A DNA stretch of 64,000 nt from Cyclobacterium plantarum (lineage in GTDB: Bacteria; Bacteroidota; Bacteroidia; Cytophagales; Cyclobacteriaceae). Of the stretch, positions 63,826 to 64,000 are shown piece by piece. The number at the start of each line of letters is the position of its first letter. Within the stretch, counting starts at the first letter, position 1. Below the pieces are notes generated by a model. The model did not search any database. It had not been told where the DNA came from and worked only from the letters and a program-made list of their open reading frames with translations. Position numbers and translations under genes: made by a program. Where the stretch lies: positions 310,001 through 374,000 of the forward strand of contig NZ_JAANYN010000002.1 of the NCBI RefSeq assembly GCF_011290685.1. The letters are read 5' to 3'.

Positions 63826-64000
63826 TTATCTTTTTACATAAGTAAGCCGTATGGTTCCGGAAATTGTTCCCTCAGGGGTTTCCATGGAAACTTGATGACT
63901 GGTGATCATTTTAGCGTTGGATATTTCCTCGATTTGGTAGGCCACAACATGGCCATCCTGGCTGGTTAGTTTAAGATTTTTTGACTCAAGCTTCCATTTC
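63826..64000 (-). CDS. 3-prime end of an unknown gene, cut by the window edge
   Basis: The last 57 residues are readable (ending SGTIRLTYVKR). They are beta-strand-rich, with LKLTSQDGHVVAYQIEE and SMETPEGTISGTI, as in lipocalin-like secreted domains, but the family is not certain. The stop TAA is at 63828-63826. The N-terminus lies outside the window. Confidence 0.6.
   Translation of the reverse strand, partial: KWKLESKNLKLTSQDGHVVAYQIEEISNAKMITSHQVSMETPEGTISGTIRLTYVKR

Noticed and set aside
1-64000. CRISPR arrays, tRNA or rRNA genes, prophage genes
   Set aside because: I looked for regularly spaced repeats, tRNA-like stretches and phage genes and found none that I could support.

Overview
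The window looks like a chromosome segment of a Bacteroidota bacterium, most likely Cytophagales near Cyclobacteriaceae. The evidence is a SusC/SusD pair, many lipobox-type lipoproteins, sulfatases, a GH43 enzyme, PQQ and cytochrome c dehydrogenases, BlaI/M56 pairs, and promoters of the Bacteroidota form TTTG-N19-TAnnTTTG. The genus is inferred from gene content only. No rRNA, tRNA, CRISPR array or intact transposase was seen.

Region 1 (27-16385, minus strand) is a surface-polysaccharide locus. Reading in the direction of transcription it starts with a winged-helix regulator (15864-16385), then a GtrB-like polyprenyl-phosphate glycosyltransferase, a GNAT, a FemAB-like protein, a fucosyltransferase-like protein and a GT61-like protein. 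An aminotransferase plus NeuD/PglD-type acetyltransferase follow, then an ABC exporter, a methyltransferase-like protein, a DUF616 protein and several GT2, rhamnosyl- and WecF-like transferases. The locus runs off the left edge. The part left of about 9.1 kb is visibly more AT-rich than the rest, and a 946-base gap (2621-3566) interrupts it.

Region 2 (16386-24150, plus strand) holds a Gfo/Idh/MocA oxidoreductase, a DUF2911 protein, an HrpB helicase and a purple-acid-phosphatase-like metallophosphoesterase. The gaps are full of palindromic REP-like repeats, including two 94-base copies of one element.

Region 3 (24151-30866, minus strand) is catabolic: a lipoprotein PQQ dehydrogenase with an inserted cytochrome c domain, two lipoprotein sulfatases and a GH43 lipoprotein. 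Region 4 (31660-37032) holds an FdhF-like molybdoenzyme with FdhD, a GAF histidine kinase, a small unknown gene and Hsp20.

Region 5 (37312-46967, minus strand) is the best candidate for an undescribed system. It combines a sugar isomerase/epimerase-like protein, a large DUF6797-type lipoprotein ending in cytochrome c, an exported isochorismatase-fold cysteine hydrolase, SusC and SusD, with no polysaccharide-cleaving enzyme.

Region 6 (47218-54434) has two BlaI/M56 sensor pairs flanking small enzymes (DUF1801, two VOC-type, a RibD/DHFR-like reductase, a helix-hairpin-helix protein). Both blaI promoters carry an inverted repeat over the -7 element. The first blaI has an in-frame stop codon in its N-terminal coding region. 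The second M56 protein is extended by TonB-C and carboxypeptidase-regulatory domains.

Region 7 (54712-64000, minus strand) holds a serine hydrolase, an MFS transporter, a PAPS-type sulfotransferase next to a lipoprotein arylsulfotransferase, a ChbG/YdjC-serine hydrolase fusion, an unknown lipoprotein and a gene cut by the right edge.
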